DNA of 64,000 nt from CAYJPV01 sp964396055 (GTDB lineage Bacteria; Acidobacteriota; Vicinamibacteria; Vicinamibacterales; JAKQTR01), in contig CAYNDV010000001.1 of the NCBI GenBank assembly GCA_964396055.1, forward strand, positions 38,517 through 102,516, read 5' to 3'. Positions within the stretch are counted from its first letter, which is position 1. The number at the start of each line of letters is the position of its first letter. The position numbers were made by a program, and so were the translations under genes. The notes beneath the pieces are model-generated. The model saw only the letters and a list, made by a program, of their open reading frames with translations, searched no databases and was not told where the DNA came from. This document shows positions 45,267 to 54,489 of this stretch, one piece after another.

Positions 45267-46469
45267 CTACTTCTTCCCGACTGGCGGCAGATCGCAGCGC
45301 GTCGGGCGATCCGTCCGGTACCCGAGGACGTAATCCGCCTGCATGAGCGTGTGGACTTCCCGGGTGCCCTCGTAGATCACCGCGCCCTTGCAGTTGCGGT
45401 AGAAGCGCCCCACGGGATAATCGTCCGAGTACCCGTTCGCCCCGTGCACCTGCACGGCGTTGCCGGCCGCCCGCTCGGAGGCCACCGTCGCATACCACTT
45501 GGCGAGCCCCGTCTCGCGGGTGTTGCGCCGCCCCTCGTTCTTGAGCCAGCCGGCGCGCATCCACAGCAGCCGCGACACCTGGTAGTCGGATTCCATCTCG
45601 GCGATCATCTGCTTCACGAGCTGGTGCTGGGCGATCTCTACGCCGAAGGTCCGTCGCTCCTTCGCGTAGGCGGCGCTGGCGTCCCGGCAGGCGCGGATGA
45701 GTCCCGTCGCGCCGGCGGCCACGGTGTAGCGGCCCTGGTCCAGGGCGAACATCGCAATCTTGAAACCCTCGCCGGGCCGGCCCAGGACGTTCGCCTCGGG
45801 CACTTCCACGTCGTCCATCTTGAAGTAACCCGTGTTGCCCGCCAGGATGCCCCACTTTTCCTTGATCGTGCCGCTGGAAAACCCCTTGAATCCGCGTTCG
45901 ATCAGGAACGCCGTGATGCCCGACGGGTCGCGCTGCTTCTTCTTCTCGGCGTCCGACCACGCGAAGACGAGGAAGTGATCGGCGACGTCCGCCAGCGAGA
46001 TCCACATCTTCTCGCCGTTGAGGACGTAGCGGTCACCCTTCTTCACCGCCACCGACTGAATGCCCCGCACGTCGCTGCCGGCCCCGGGCTCGGTGAGGCC
46101 GAAGGTGGCGACCTTCGTCCCCTGCGCCTGCGGCACGAGGTACCGCCGCTTCTGGTCTTCGGTGCCCCAGGCCAGCAGGGACAGGGAGTTCAGGCCGGCG
46201 TGCACCGACAGAATCACGCGCAGCGAGGTGTCGACGTACTCGAGTTCCTCGCTGGCGATGCCGAGCGCCAGGTAGTCCATCCCCGCGCCGCCGTACTCGA
46301 CCGGAATCGAGACGCCGAGCAGGCCCAGCGCGGCCATCTGCGGCAGGATGTTCGGGTCGAAGGTGTGGCTCCGGTCGAGATCGCGGATCCGGGGCGCCAC
46401 TTCACGCGCACCCCATTCGCGGACCGACTGTTCGAGGAGCAGGTGTTCGTCAGACAGATCGAAGTTCAT
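45267..46469 (-). CDS. Acyl-CoA dehydrogenase
   Basis: A 400-residue FAD enzyme, catalysing alpha,beta-dehydrogenation of an acyl-CoA, probably short- or medium-chain or a glutaryl/butyryl type. LTEPGAGSDVRG is the FAD and substrate loop; GEKMWISLADVADHFLVFA and the catalytic Glu in IYEGTREVHT are intact. The start at ATG 46469 (MNFDLSDEHLLLEQSVREW) matches the family. Electrons would go to ETF, not seen here. Same strand and likely the same transcript as glpX. Confidence 0.94.
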   Translation of the reverse strand: MNFDLSDEHLLLEQSVREWGAREVAPRIRDLDRSHTFDPNILPQMAALGLLGVSIPVEYGGAGMDYLALGIASEELEYVDTSLRVILSVHAGLNSLSLLAWGTEDQKRRYLVPQAQGTKVATFGLTEPGAGSDVRGIQSVAVKKGDRYVLNGEKMWISLADVADHFLVFAWSDAEKKKQRDPSGITAFLIERGFKGFSSGTIKEKWGILAGNTGYFKMDDVEVPEANVLGRPGEGFKIAMFALDQGRYTVAAGATGLIRACRDASAAYAKERRTFGVEIAQHQLVKQMIAEMESDYQVSRLLWMRAGWLKNEGRRNTRETGLAKWYATVASERAAGNAVQVHGANGYSDDYPVGRFYRNCKGAVIYEGTREVHTLMQADYVLGYRTDRPTRCDLPPVGKK

Positions 46470-46552
46470 GGCGTGGCTTTCCGCGAGTGCATGAGTCCTG
46501 GGACGGGATGGTGGGGGTCCATGGCCCCGCCCCCTCATGCTAGCACAGCGCT

Positions 46553-47344
46553 TCAACGCCACACTACGGTCACGGGCGTGCCGGCCCGCGCCGCGAAACG
46601 TTCGGCCGCGTTGCCGTCGCGCAGGGCCACCTCCAGATGATCGGTGCTGCCGAACAGCGCACACGGTTCGCCGCGGCCGACCATCGCATACGTCGAGACC
46701 GGCTCTCCCACCAGCTGTCCCGCCACGAAGACGAGGCCCTGGCGTCCTAGGGCCAGCCGCACCCAGTCAGCACGGCTCACGTTGCTGACCAGGTTGCCGA
46801 ATCGGTCGACCCACGCCACCTCGCCGCGCAGTTCGTGCGTCCCGGCCACCGGCTCGTTGCGGTCGAGGCGGACGAAGTCCGCCATCGGCGGCCCCAGGTC
46901 GGCGATCGGCGTGCCCATCGCGAGCCAGCCGGCTGCCGGGCCGAACCGGTCACGCCCCTCGAATGTCGCGCTGATGGCCGGACGGGCCAGGCGCCGGTTC
47001 TCCACCGCCACCAGTGTGTCGATCGGGGCGGCCTCGATCGCCCAGGACAGGACGCCGTTGTCGGGACCGAGGAAGAGGAACCCGCCGGCGCTGGCGGCAA
47101 TGGCCCGCCGGTCCGTGCCCACGCCCGGGTCCACCACCGCCACGAAGATGGTGCCCGCCGGGAAGTACGGGACCGCCGCCGCCAGGTGGCGCGCCCCGCC
47201 GGCCACGTCCTGCGGAGGGACGTCATGCGTGATATCGACGAGCGAGGCCTCGCGGCAGACCGACAGGATGGCGCCCTTCATGGCGCCCACGTAGTGGTCG
47301 GTGCTGCCGAAATCGGACAGCAGGGCGACGATGGGCCGTGCCAC
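46553..47344 (-). CDS. S-adenosyl-L-methionine hydroxide adenosyltransferase (DUF62)
   Basis: A 263-residue member of the fluorinase/chlorinase superfamily. LLSDFGSTDHYVGAMKGAIL, DITHDVPPQDV, VVDPGVGTDRR, LGPDNGVLS and WVDRFGNLVSNV are conserved. Hydroxide adenosyltransferases of this group use water to cleave SAM to adenosine and methionine; halide-specific residues cannot be judged without alignment. GTG 47344 with GGAGG 5 nt upstream is the chosen start. It starts 20 bp after the methyltransferase-like gene. Confidence 0.92.
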   Translation of the reverse strand: MARPIVALLSDFGSTDHYVGAMKGAILSVCREASLVDITHDVPPQDVAGGARHLAAAVPYFPAGTIFVAVVDPGVGTDRRAIAASAGGFLFLGPDNGVLSWAIEAAPIDTLVAVENRRLARPAISATFEGRDRFGPAAGWLAMGTPIADLGPPMADFVRLDRNEPVAGTHELRGEVAWVDRFGNLVSNVSRADWVRLALGRQGLVFVAGQLVGEPVSTYAMVGRGEPCALFGSTDHLEVALRDGNAAERFAARAGTPVTVVWR

Positions 47345-47364
47345 GCAACCTCCCCGGGTGCCGG

Positions 47365-48051
47365 CTATGAGGCGGCAGGCCGGCGCAGCAGCACCTCCCG
47401 CTGTCCGTGGGCCAGGAGGTACGTTTCGTCGACCTTCAATGGCGCCCACAGGCGGGCGATGTCACGACTCGACCACACGCCCTGCTGCAGCAACCCGCCG
47501 GGACAGGGCCGGTACTCCAGCTGATCGGAGCCCAGGGCCACGAAGCGGGTGAACTCCGGCGACTCGTACCGGACCGTCGAGAACAACGCGAGCGCGTATC
47601 CGCCCGGCTTCAGCACGCGCCCCACCTCTCCGGTCAGGACGCGGGCCTCGTCGCCCGTCAGGTAGTCGCACAGGTCCCAGCACAGGACGCCGTCCACGCT
47701 GCCGGGGTCCGCCGCGATCCCCTGTCGGACGGCCGTCGCCAGCCCGTCAGGCAGCGACCGGTCCGCGTCAGTGATCCGGGTATAGAGGTCCTGGACGAGC
47801 AGGCGGCACGACAGTTCGCGGCCCAGGAACTCCACATTGGCCCCGCTGACCAGACCGAGATCCAGCAGGACGGGCGCCTCGCGGATCCGCAGCGCGTCGA
47901 GGAACCGCGGGAGGGCACGCGAGGTGCGAACACCGGGAGTCCGGGCCTTGCGCACCGGGGACCACAGGGGATCGCCACGGCGGACGGGCCACGACACGCC
48001 GAAGCGGGCCAGCCAGTCCCCGAGCGAACCGTCGTGCTCGTGGTCGGCCAC
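47365..48051 (-). CDS. Methyltransferase-like protein with degenerate SAM motif
   Basis: A 228-residue protein. A class I methyltransferase-like fold is suggested by VLLDLGLVSGANVEFLG at about residue 60, VDGVLCWDLCDYL at about 120 and LKPGGYALALFSTV at about 147, the last being the usual post-motif III segment. The glycine-rich motif I (normally GxGxG) is degraded to GLVSGAN, so catalytic activity is uncertain. It lies between the SAM hydrolase-type gene and bactofilin, all minus strand and close together. Confidence 0.72.
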   Translation of the reverse strand: MADHEHDGSLGDWLARFGVSWPVRRGDPLWSPVRKARTPGVRTSRALPRFLDALRIREAPVLLDLGLVSGANVEFLGRELSCRLLVQDLYTRITDADRSLPDGLATAVRQGIAADPGSVDGVLCWDLCDYLTGDEARVLTGEVGRVLKPGGYALALFSTVRYESPEFTRFVALGSDQLEYRPCPGGLLQQGVWSSRDIARLWAPLKVDETYLLAHGQREVLLRRPAAS

Positions 48052-48066
48052 GCGTCACGCTCCCGG

Positions 48067-48507
48067 TCAGACGCCGAGGCGCGGCGGCACGGGGGGCGGG
48101 GCGGCGGCGGCCGGAGTGGGTCGGACCTCCCCTGCCTTCGGCGGCTGCCCCTTGCGCTGCATGTCGATGCTGCCCCGGAAGTGGGCCCCCTCGGCGATGG
48201 CCACGCGCGGCGCGACGATGTCGCCGTCCACCGCGCCATTCTCCCGGATCTCCACCTTCTCGGCCGCGTTGATGTTGCCGGTCAACTCGCCGAGCACGAC
48301 GACCGCCTTGGCGAAGACCTGTGCCTTGATCCGTCCGTTGCTCCCGATGGTCAGGGTATGCTCGCGCAACTCAATCTTGCCCTCAACGTGGCCGTCGATC
48401 ACCAGGTCTTCGGAACCGTCGAGTTCACCCTTGATGACCACCGAGCGTCCGATATGCGCCCGCTCCGCCTGCGGGCCGCCGTCGCCGACACTGCTCTCCG
48501 CCATCAT
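48067..48507 (-). CDS. Bactofilin
   Basis: A 146-residue DUF583 protein, a polymer-forming cytoskeletal element. The central right-handed beta-helix (about 18-115) is visible as repeats with hydrophobic residues about every six positions (for example VVIKGELDGSEDLVIDGHVEGKIEL). The N-terminal tail and the Pro/Ala C-terminal tail are short, as in the family. ATG 48507 (MMAESSV) is preceded by GAGG. Bactofilins organise cell shape or chromosome segregation machinery; the partner is unknown here. Confidence 0.93.
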   Translation of the reverse strand: MMAESSVGDGGPQAERAHIGRSVVIKGELDGSEDLVIDGHVEGKIELREHTLTIGSNGRIKAQVFAKAVVVLGELTGNINAAEKVEIRENGAVDGDIVAPRVAIAEGAHFRGSIDMQRKGQPPKAGEVRPTPAAAAPPPVPPRLGV

Positions 48508-48688
48508 GTTCCGACCTCGTTCAGGCGGCGCCGCGTCGCGATGCCCGCCCCCCGCAAGCTGTTGTGCTGGCGGCGCCGGCGTCACTGCCGTCCCCGCGGC
48601 GCCAGTATAAGGAAGGCCTCTCGGCGTTGTCCAGTGGGGCCGAGCCCGCGTTGCCGGGGCCGCGGGCCGATGGTATCGTGAGGTCATC

Positions 48689-49858
48689 GTGCGTATCTAT
48701 CTGGACTACAACGCGTCGGCCCCGCTCCACCCCGCGGCCGCGGACACGATGGTCCGCGTCCTGCGCGACGGGCCCGGCAACGCGTCGAGCGTCCATCGCG
48801 ACGGACAGCGCGTCCGGGCCCTGCTCGACGATGCGCGCGACCGGGTGGCGGCCCTTGTCGGCGGCGAGCCTGGCGAGATCGTTTTCACCTCCGGCGGCAC
48901 CGAAGCGGACAACCTGGCGATTCGGGGCGCCGCCGCGGCCGGGCGGGCGTCGGGCCGCGACCACATCGTCATCTCCGCCATCGAGCACGAGGCCGTGCTG
49001 GTCACGGCCCGCGCGCTCGCGCTGGACGGATGGCGGCTGACGATCGTGCCTCCCGGGCACGACGGCATCGTCGAACCGGGCCGGCTGGCGGACGCGATCG
49101 ACGACCGGACCGCGGTCGTGTCGCTCATGCTCGCCAACAACGAAACCGGCCTTATCCAGCCTGTGGCGGCCTGCGCCGCGGCCGCGCGTGACCGCGGCGC
49201 GCTCGTGCACACCGACGCCGTCCAGGCCGCCGGCAAGATCCCCCTCGACGCGCCGGCGCTCGGCGTCGACCTCCTGGCGATCACCGCACACAAGTTCGGG
49301 GGGCCGGTCGGCGCCGGCGCGCTCTGGGTCCGCCGCGGCGTGACGTTGCGCCAGCAGATGACGGGCGGGCGCCAGGAACGCGGCCGCCGCGCCGGTACCG
49401 AGAATGCCGCCGCCATCGCCGCCATGGGCGCGGCGGCGGTCGAAGCCGCCGCTTTCGCCCGCGACGGCGCCGCGCAGCTCGCCGGACGGCGCGACCGGTT
49501 CGAGGGCGCCCTGCTCGGTACGGTGCCCGCGTCGCACCGCAACGGCGCGTCCGCGCCGCGGGTGTGCAACACCACCAACCTCTCGTTCGACGGCGTCGAG
49601 GGCGAGTCGCTCGTCATCGCGCTCGATCTCGACGGGATCGCGATCTCCACCGGATCCGCCTGTTCGTCGGGCACCCTGGAGCCCTCGCACGTGCTGCGGG
49701 CCATGGCGATCCCCGAGGCGCGGGTCCAGGGGGCGGTCCGCTTCAGCCTCGGGCCGTCCACCACTGACGCGGAACTCGACACGGTCCTCGCGCGCGCCCG
49801 CGCCGCCGTCGAGCGCCTCCGGCGCCTCTCCGGCGGCCGCGGTCAGGGACGAGCGTGA
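48689..49858 (+). CDS. Cysteine desulfurase (NifS/IscS-like)
   Basis: A 389-residue PLP enzyme. YLDYNASAPLHP starts the chain, Lys202 in ITAHKFGGP binds PLP, and Cys325 in TGSACSSG accepts the sulfane sulfur. The short gap between this Cys and the C-terminus is class I-like. It is a GTG start and is followed without space by mnmA, a pairing known to supply sulfur for tRNA 2-thiolation. Confidence 0.95.
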   Translation: MRIYLDYNASAPLHPAAADTMVRVLRDGPGNASSVHRDGQRVRALLDDARDRVAALVGGEPGEIVFTSGGTEADNLAIRGAAAAGRASGRDHIVISAIEHEAVLVTARALALDGWRLTIVPPGHDGIVEPGRLADAIDDRTAVVSLMLANNETGLIQPVAACAAAARDRGALVHTDAVQAAGKIPLDAPALGVDLLAITAHKFGGPVGAGALWVRRGVTLRQQMTGGRQERGRRAGTENAAAIAAMGAAAVEAAAFARDGAAQLAGRRDRFEGALLGTVPASHRNGASAPRVCNTTNLSFDGVEGESLVIALDLDGIAISTGSACSSGTLEPSHVLRAMAIPEARVQGAVRFSLGPSTTDAELDTVLARARAAVERLRRLSGGRGQGRA

Positions 49859-50931
49859 TGGGCGCGACGCGGGAGCGGGTGGTCGTGGCGATGTCAGGCG
49901 GTGTCGATTCGTCCGTGGCGGCTGCGCTGCTGGTCGAGGCCGGCTTCGACGTGATCGGGCTGTCGATGCAGCTCTACGACCAGCAACAGGGCGAACGGCG
50001 CTTCGGGACCTGCTGCACGATCGCCGACCTCCACGACGCGCGGCGGGTGGCGGCGCAGCTCGGCATCCCCCACTACGTGGTCAATCTCGAGCGGCGCTTC
50101 ACCGAGATTGTCGTGGCCGACTTCGTCGCCGAGTACGCCGCCGGCCGCACGCCCATCCCGTGCGCGCACTGCAACACCGATCTGAAGTTCGACGCGCTGC
50201 TCGATCGTGCCGCGGGGCTGGGCGCCGGCGTCGTGGCCACGGGCCACTATGCGCGAGTCCGGCAGGACGCCGAGGGCCGCTGGCACCTCTTCAGGGGCGC
50301 CGACCCAGGCAAGGACCAGGCGTACTTCCTGTTCGGCCTGACACAGGCGCAACTGGCCCGTGCGCGCTTCCCCGTCGGCCACCTCACCAAGGCGGACGTC
50401 AGGCGGATGGCCGGGCAGCGGGGCTTGACCGTGGCCGACAAGCCGGACAGCCAGGAGATCTGCTTCGTGCCGGACGGCGACTACGCCGCCGTCGTGGACC
50501 GCCACCTGCCGGCGGACCGCTCCGGCCTCATCGTCGACACGGACGGCCGGGTGTCGGGCCGCCACGACGGGACGCACCGCTTCACTATCGGGCAGCGCAA
50601 GGGATTGCCGGCAGGTGGCCGCGAGCCGGTGTTCGTGGTCAGCATCGATGCCGCCAGCCGGGTGGTCACCGTCGGACCCCGCTCGTGCCTGCAGCGCACG
50701 ACCTGCGAGGCTTCACGGGTGAACTGGATCGTCGGCGGTCCGCCAGACGGCCCGCGGCGGATCGCCGCGCAGATCCGTCACCGCCACCGCCCCGCGCCCG
50801 CCACCGTGCAGCCGCTCGAGCCGGGCCGGGCGCGCGTCGTGTTCGACGCGGCGCAGGAAGCCATCACCCCGGGACAGGCCGTGGTCTTCTACCAGGACGA
50901 CGAGGTCATGGGCGGCGGGTGGATCGATTAG
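49858..50931 (+). CDS. mnmA: tRNA-specific 2-thiouridylase MnmA
   Basis: A 357-residue enzyme. SGGVDSS (13-19) is the PP-loop for uridine adenylation, catalytic cysteines lie in GTCCTIADLHDAR-type and QEICFVPDGDY segments, and GKDQAYFLFGL is intact. It thiolates U34 of Lys, Glu and Gln tRNAs; a tRNA-Lys(UUU) substrate gene is in this window. ATG 49858 shares a base with the preceding TGA. The 3-prime end overlaps convergent trxB by 4 bp. Confidence 0.96.
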   Translation: MGATRERVVVAMSGGVDSSVAAALLVEAGFDVIGLSMQLYDQQQGERRFGTCCTIADLHDARRVAAQLGIPHYVVNLERRFTEIVVADFVAEYAAGRTPIPCAHCNTDLKFDALLDRAAGLGAGVVATGHYARVRQDAEGRWHLFRGADPGKDQAYFLFGLTQAQLARARFPVGHLTKADVRRMAGQRGLTVADKPDSQEICFVPDGDYAAVVDRHLPADRSGLIVDTDGRVSGRHDGTHRFTIGQRKGLPAGGREPVFVVSIDAASRVVTVGPRSCLQRTTCEASRVNWIVGGPPDGPRRIAAQIRHRHRPAPATVQPLEPGRARVVFDAAQEAITPGQAVVFYQDDEVMGGGWID

Positions 50932-51875
50932 TGGCCTGACGCCTCGAGGTAGCGCTCGGCATCGATCGCGGCCATGCACCCCGATCCTGCGGCGGTGATG
51001 GCCTGGCGGTAGACGTGATCCTGCACGTCGCCGCAGGCGAACACGCCTGGCACGTTGGTCCTGGTTCCGTCACGCGTCACCAGATACCCGTTGGCGTCCA
51101 TCTCGAGTTGCCCGGCGAACAGGGCCGTGTTCGGCGAGTGGCCGATGGCCACGAACACGCCTTCGACAGGCACGGTGGTCACGGCGCCGGTCTTCGTGTT
51201 CTCCAGCACGATCCCCGACACCTCGCCCCGCGACGCGTCGACGACGTCCTTCACGATGCTGTTCCAGGCCACCTCGATCTTCGGGTTCGAGAGCGCCTTG
51301 TCCTGCATGATCTTCGACGCCCGGAACGCGTCGCGCCGGTGCACCAGCGTCACCTTCGAGGCAAAGCGCGTGAGGAAGATGGCTTCCTCCAGCGCGGTGT
51401 CCCCGCCGCCGACGACGGCGATGGGCTTGCCCTTGAAGAAGAAGCCGTCGCAGGTGGCGCAGGTGGACACGCCGCGCCCCATCAGGGCGCGCTCGGCCGG
51501 CAGGCCCAGCAGCTTGGCCGACGCCCCCGTCGCCACAATCACGGCGTGCGCCGTATAGAGGGTGCCGCCGGCCTCGACCCGGAACGGCCGCGACGACAGA
51601 TCCACGCGGCTGACGTCGCCCTGGACAATCTCGGTGCCGAACCGCTCCGCCTGTGCCCGCATCTCGGCCATCAGGTCCGGCCCCATGATGCCGTCGCGGA
51701 ACCCGGGGAAGTTCTCGACGGTCGTCGTCGTCATCAGCTGTCCGCCGGACTGCAGCCCCTCGATGACCAGGGGGTTCAGGCTGGCGCGGGCCGTGTAGAC
51801 GGCGGCCGTCAGGCCCGCCGGGCCCGAGCCGATGATGATCACATTGCGCGCGGTATCCACGTGATTGCTCCGCAT
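50928..51875 (-). CDS. trxB: Thioredoxin reductase
   Basis: A 315-residue low-molecular-weight flavoenzyme. GSGPAG binds FAD, the redox pair is C139-A-T-C142, and GGGDTALEEA is the NADPH motif. The C-terminal YRQAITAAGSGCMAAIDAERYL is typical. The start may be ATG 51875 or GTG 51860; the latter has a better GGAG spacing. It pairs with trxA 48 bp upstream in the same direction. Confidence 0.96.
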   Translation of the reverse strand: MRSNHVDTARNVIIIGSGPAGLTAAVYTARASLNPLVIEGLQSGGQLMTTTTVENFPGFRDGIMGPDLMAEMRAQAERFGTEIVQGDVSRVDLSSRPFRVEAGGTLYTAHAVIVATGASAKLLGLPAERALMGRGVSTCATCDGFFFKGKPIAVVGGGDTALEEAIFLTRFASKVTLVHRRDAFRASKIMQDKALSNPKIEVAWNSIVKDVVDASRGEVSGIVLENTKTGAVTTVPVEGVFVAIGHSPNTALFAGQLEMDANGYLVTRDGTRTNVPGVFACGDVQDHVYRQAITAAGSGCMAAIDAERYLEASGH

Positions 51876-51923
51876 CTGGGGCGCGACGCGCCGGGACCGC
51901 CTGGCGCGGACGCGCCACCGGCA

Positions 51924-52253
51924 CTAGGCGTGGCTGCTCACCATCTGCTTGAGCTCGTCCTTGCTGACGAGCCCCACCACCTGGTCGACCACCTTCCCGC
52001 CCTTGAACAGGATGAGCGTCGGGATGCCGCGCACGCCGAACCGGCTCGGCGTGGCTGGGTTCTCGTCGACGTTCACCTTGGCCACCAGCACCTTGCCATC
52101 CAGTTCGGTGGCGATGGCGTCCACGGCCGGCGCCAGTCGGCGGCACGGCGCGCACCATTCGGCCCAGAAGTCCACCAGCACGGGCACGGACGCGTTCTGG
52201 ATGGTGGTGTCGAAGTTGCCGTCGGTCAGATTCTGCACCTTGTCGGAAGCCAT
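51924..52253 (-). CDS. trxA: Thioredoxin
   Basis: A 109-residue thioredoxin with the active site W33-C-A-P-C37, that is WCAPC rather than the more common WCGPC, a variant seen in other bacterial thioredoxins. The cis-proline in RGIPTLILF and the rest of the fold are complete. It is reduced by the neighbouring TrxB and reduces ribonucleotide reductase and other partners. Start ATG 52253. Confidence 0.96.
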   Translation of the reverse strand: MASDKVQNLTDGNFDTTIQNASVPVLVDFWAEWCAPCRRLAPAVDAIATELDGKVLVAKVNVDENPATPSRFGVRGIPTLILFKGGKVVDQVVGLVSKDELKQMVSSHA

Positions 52254-52337
52254 AGAAACCTCGTCTGGAGTTGCGGTTGTGTCACGGGCGCCCGGCGCCC
52301 CTGTCCCTTGAGTGATTCACGGGGGGGCGGTCCGGTT

Positions 52338-53816
52338 TCAACCCGCTGGCGCCGCCTCCGCCCGGTCGCGCCGGGCCCTCGTAAACGCTTGGACGTAATC
52401 GCGGGCCGACGCGTCCCACGAGAAATCGCGCCGCATGCCCCGTTGCTGAATCAGCCGCCAGGCCTCCGGCCGCCCGTACCAGTCCAGCGCGTAGCGCAGG
52501 GTCGCCACGAACGCCTCGGCCGTATAGGCCTCGAACTTGAACCCCGTCCCCACGCCGGTGGCATGGTCGACCTGCTCCACCGTGTCGTCCAGGCCGCCGG
52601 TGGCCCGCACCACCGGCACGGTGCCGTACCGCTGGCTGTACATCTGATTGAGCCCGCACGGCTCGAACCGCGAGGGCATCATGAACAGGTCGGAGCCCGC
52701 TTCGATCAGGTGCGCCAGTCCCTCGTCGAAGCCCACCAGCGCACCCACGCGGTCGCGGTAGCGATGCGCCAGGGCCAGCCACATATCCTGGTACTTCCGC
52801 TCGCCGGTGCCCAGTACGACGAAGATCGCGCCCAACTGCATGAGATCCGAGGCCGCCGCCTCGATGAGATCCAGCCCCTTCTGATCGACCATCCGCGACA
52901 CCATCCCGATGACGGGCCGCCGCAGCGCGTCGCCCGCGAGCAGCCCGAAGCGCTCGAGCAGCGCCCGCTTGCTGGCCGCCTTGCCGCCAAGGTCATCGGC
53001 CGAGTACGGCGCCGGTAGGTGCGGATCGCGCAGGGGGTCCCACACGTCGGTGTCGATGCCGTTCGGAATCCCGACGAGGCGGTCCGACCGCCGTCGCGTC
53101 ACACCCTCGAACCCGAAGCCCTGCTCCGCCGTCTGGATTTCGAGCGCGTAGCGCCGGCTGACCGTCGTGACGAGGTCCGAAAACATGATTCCGGACTTGA
53201 GGAAGCTGACCTGGCCCCAGAACTCCAGGCCGTCCCCGGAGAACGTGTTCCAGCCCAGCCCCAGGCCCGGCACCGACTCCCGGCCGAACAGCCCCTGGTA
53301 GGCCAGGTTGTGGATGGTGAACACCGACGCCACCGGTGACCAGCCGGGCCTGGAGTCGAATCGGTGGCGCAGGTAGGCCGCGGCGAGGCCGGCCTGCCAG
53401 TCGTGGGCGTGCACAACGTGCGGTACCTCGCCGGGGCGATCGGCGCCCTGCAGCGCGGCCCAGGCCAGCAGGCCGAATCGCCGATCGTTGTCGGCGTAGT
53501 CCGCGGCGCCCACGCCGTAGATTCCCTCGCGCCCGAAGTACTCCGGACACTCGACGAACCGGAACCGTGGCCCGCCCGGAATGTCGTGGTCCAGCAGGCG
53601 GTACGCCGGCGCGCCGGGCCAGGGCGGCTGCACGGGCGCGTCGGCCGGTTTCCCGTCCGGGCTGCCGTGATATCGCGGCAGAACCACCGTTACCCGGTGG
53701 CCCAGGCGGGCCAGGGCTGCGGGGAGGGCCCCACCGACGTCGCCCAGGCCGCCGGTCTTCGAGAACGGCACGGCCTCCGACACGATCATCAGTACGTTGA
53801 GCGCGTCCACGGCCAT
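52338..53816 (-). CDS. glgA: Glycogen synthase (ADP-glucose type)
   Basis: A 492-residue GT5 enzyme that extends alpha-1,4-glucan. KTGGLGDV (20-27) is the donor-binding loop; HAHDWQAGL, KSGIMFSDLVTTVS, IPNGIDTDVWDPLRD and SRFEPCGLNQMYSQRYGTVPVVRATGGL with the catalytic Glu are present. ATG 53816 gives the family N-terminus; an upstream ATG at 53849 is less likely. No glgB or glgC is close. Confidence 0.96.
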   Translation of the reverse strand: MAVDALNVLMIVSEAVPFSKTGGLGDVGGALPAALARLGHRVTVVLPRYHGSPDGKPADAPVQPPWPGAPAYRLLDHDIPGGPRFRFVECPEYFGREGIYGVGAADYADNDRRFGLLAWAALQGADRPGEVPHVVHAHDWQAGLAAAYLRHRFDSRPGWSPVASVFTIHNLAYQGLFGRESVPGLGLGWNTFSGDGLEFWGQVSFLKSGIMFSDLVTTVSRRYALEIQTAEQGFGFEGVTRRRSDRLVGIPNGIDTDVWDPLRDPHLPAPYSADDLGGKAASKRALLERFGLLAGDALRRPVIGMVSRMVDQKGLDLIEAAASDLMQLGAIFVVLGTGERKYQDMWLALAHRYRDRVGALVGFDEGLAHLIEAGSDLFMMPSRFEPCGLNQMYSQRYGTVPVVRATGGLDDTVEQVDHATGVGTGFKFEAYTAEAFVATLRYALDWYGRPEAWRLIQQRGMRRDFSWDASARDYVQAFTRARRDRAEAAPAG

Positions 53817-53922
53817 CCAGTCTAGCCGTACCGCTGCGGGCGGCAACAAAAAACCTCGCGGCGGCGTGAGCTGCAGGTAGACTATCGCGAACCAGGTGCC
53901 AGAGCTTCCCTCTGCGTGACAG

Positions 53923-54389
53923 GTGCCACACGTGACTGTGCCCGCTCACCCGCCGCACGAACGCCGGGACCCCCCGGAGATTGCCGCGCTCCGGCGCGTC
54001 AAGGCCGCCCAGCCCGAACTGGCCGCCGCCGTCGACATGCAGGTCGAACTGGTGACGCTGCAGCGGCGTCTCCAGCAGCGTTTGTCGACGCCCTGGGTCC
54101 CGGTGGACACCGACGAGGTGGCCATCCGCCTGCGCGCCGGCAGCCCGATCCTCCGATTCGCCGACGTCAGCTTCGACTGGACAGAGGTGCGCCTGCTCTT
54201 CCGGCAGATGGCGGACGTGCTGCTGCGCTACGACACGCTCGACTCCGGCGATTACGCGGCGCTGATGGCGCTCGTCCGCGCCAGCCATCCGGACGCGGAC
54301 GATGTCGGAGGCTGGTTCACCGCCCGGGCCGGTCGCGCCGCGGGCGCCCCGGACTGGGCATCCCCGCACGGCGACGCCTTCGCCCAGGT
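53923..54389 (+). CDS. FdhE-like formate dehydrogenase accessory protein, 5-prime part
   Basis: About 155 codons are present before the second assembly gap. The sequence is helical with the segment GSPILRFADVSFDWTEVRLLFRQMADVLLRYDTLDSGDYAALM, reminiscent of the N-terminal half of FdhE-like proteins, which have C-terminal zinc-binding cysteines used in formate dehydrogenase maturation. The Cys-rich half would lie in the gap, so the assignment cannot be verified. The start is uncertain (GTG 53923 or 53932). AGGTGCCA occurs twice just upstream. Confidence 0.45.
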
Positions 54390-54489
54390 NNNNNNNNNNN
54401 NNNNNNNNNNNNNNNNNNNNNNNNNNNNNNNNNNNNNNNNNNNNNNNNNNNNNNNNNNNNNNNNNNNNNNNNNNNNNNNNNNNNNNNNN
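54390..54489. other. Assembly gap of 100 N
   Basis: Exactly 100 N. It joins the 3-prime ends of two convergent genes, both incomplete, so the true distance must be much more than 100 bp if both are full-length. Confidence 0.99.
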
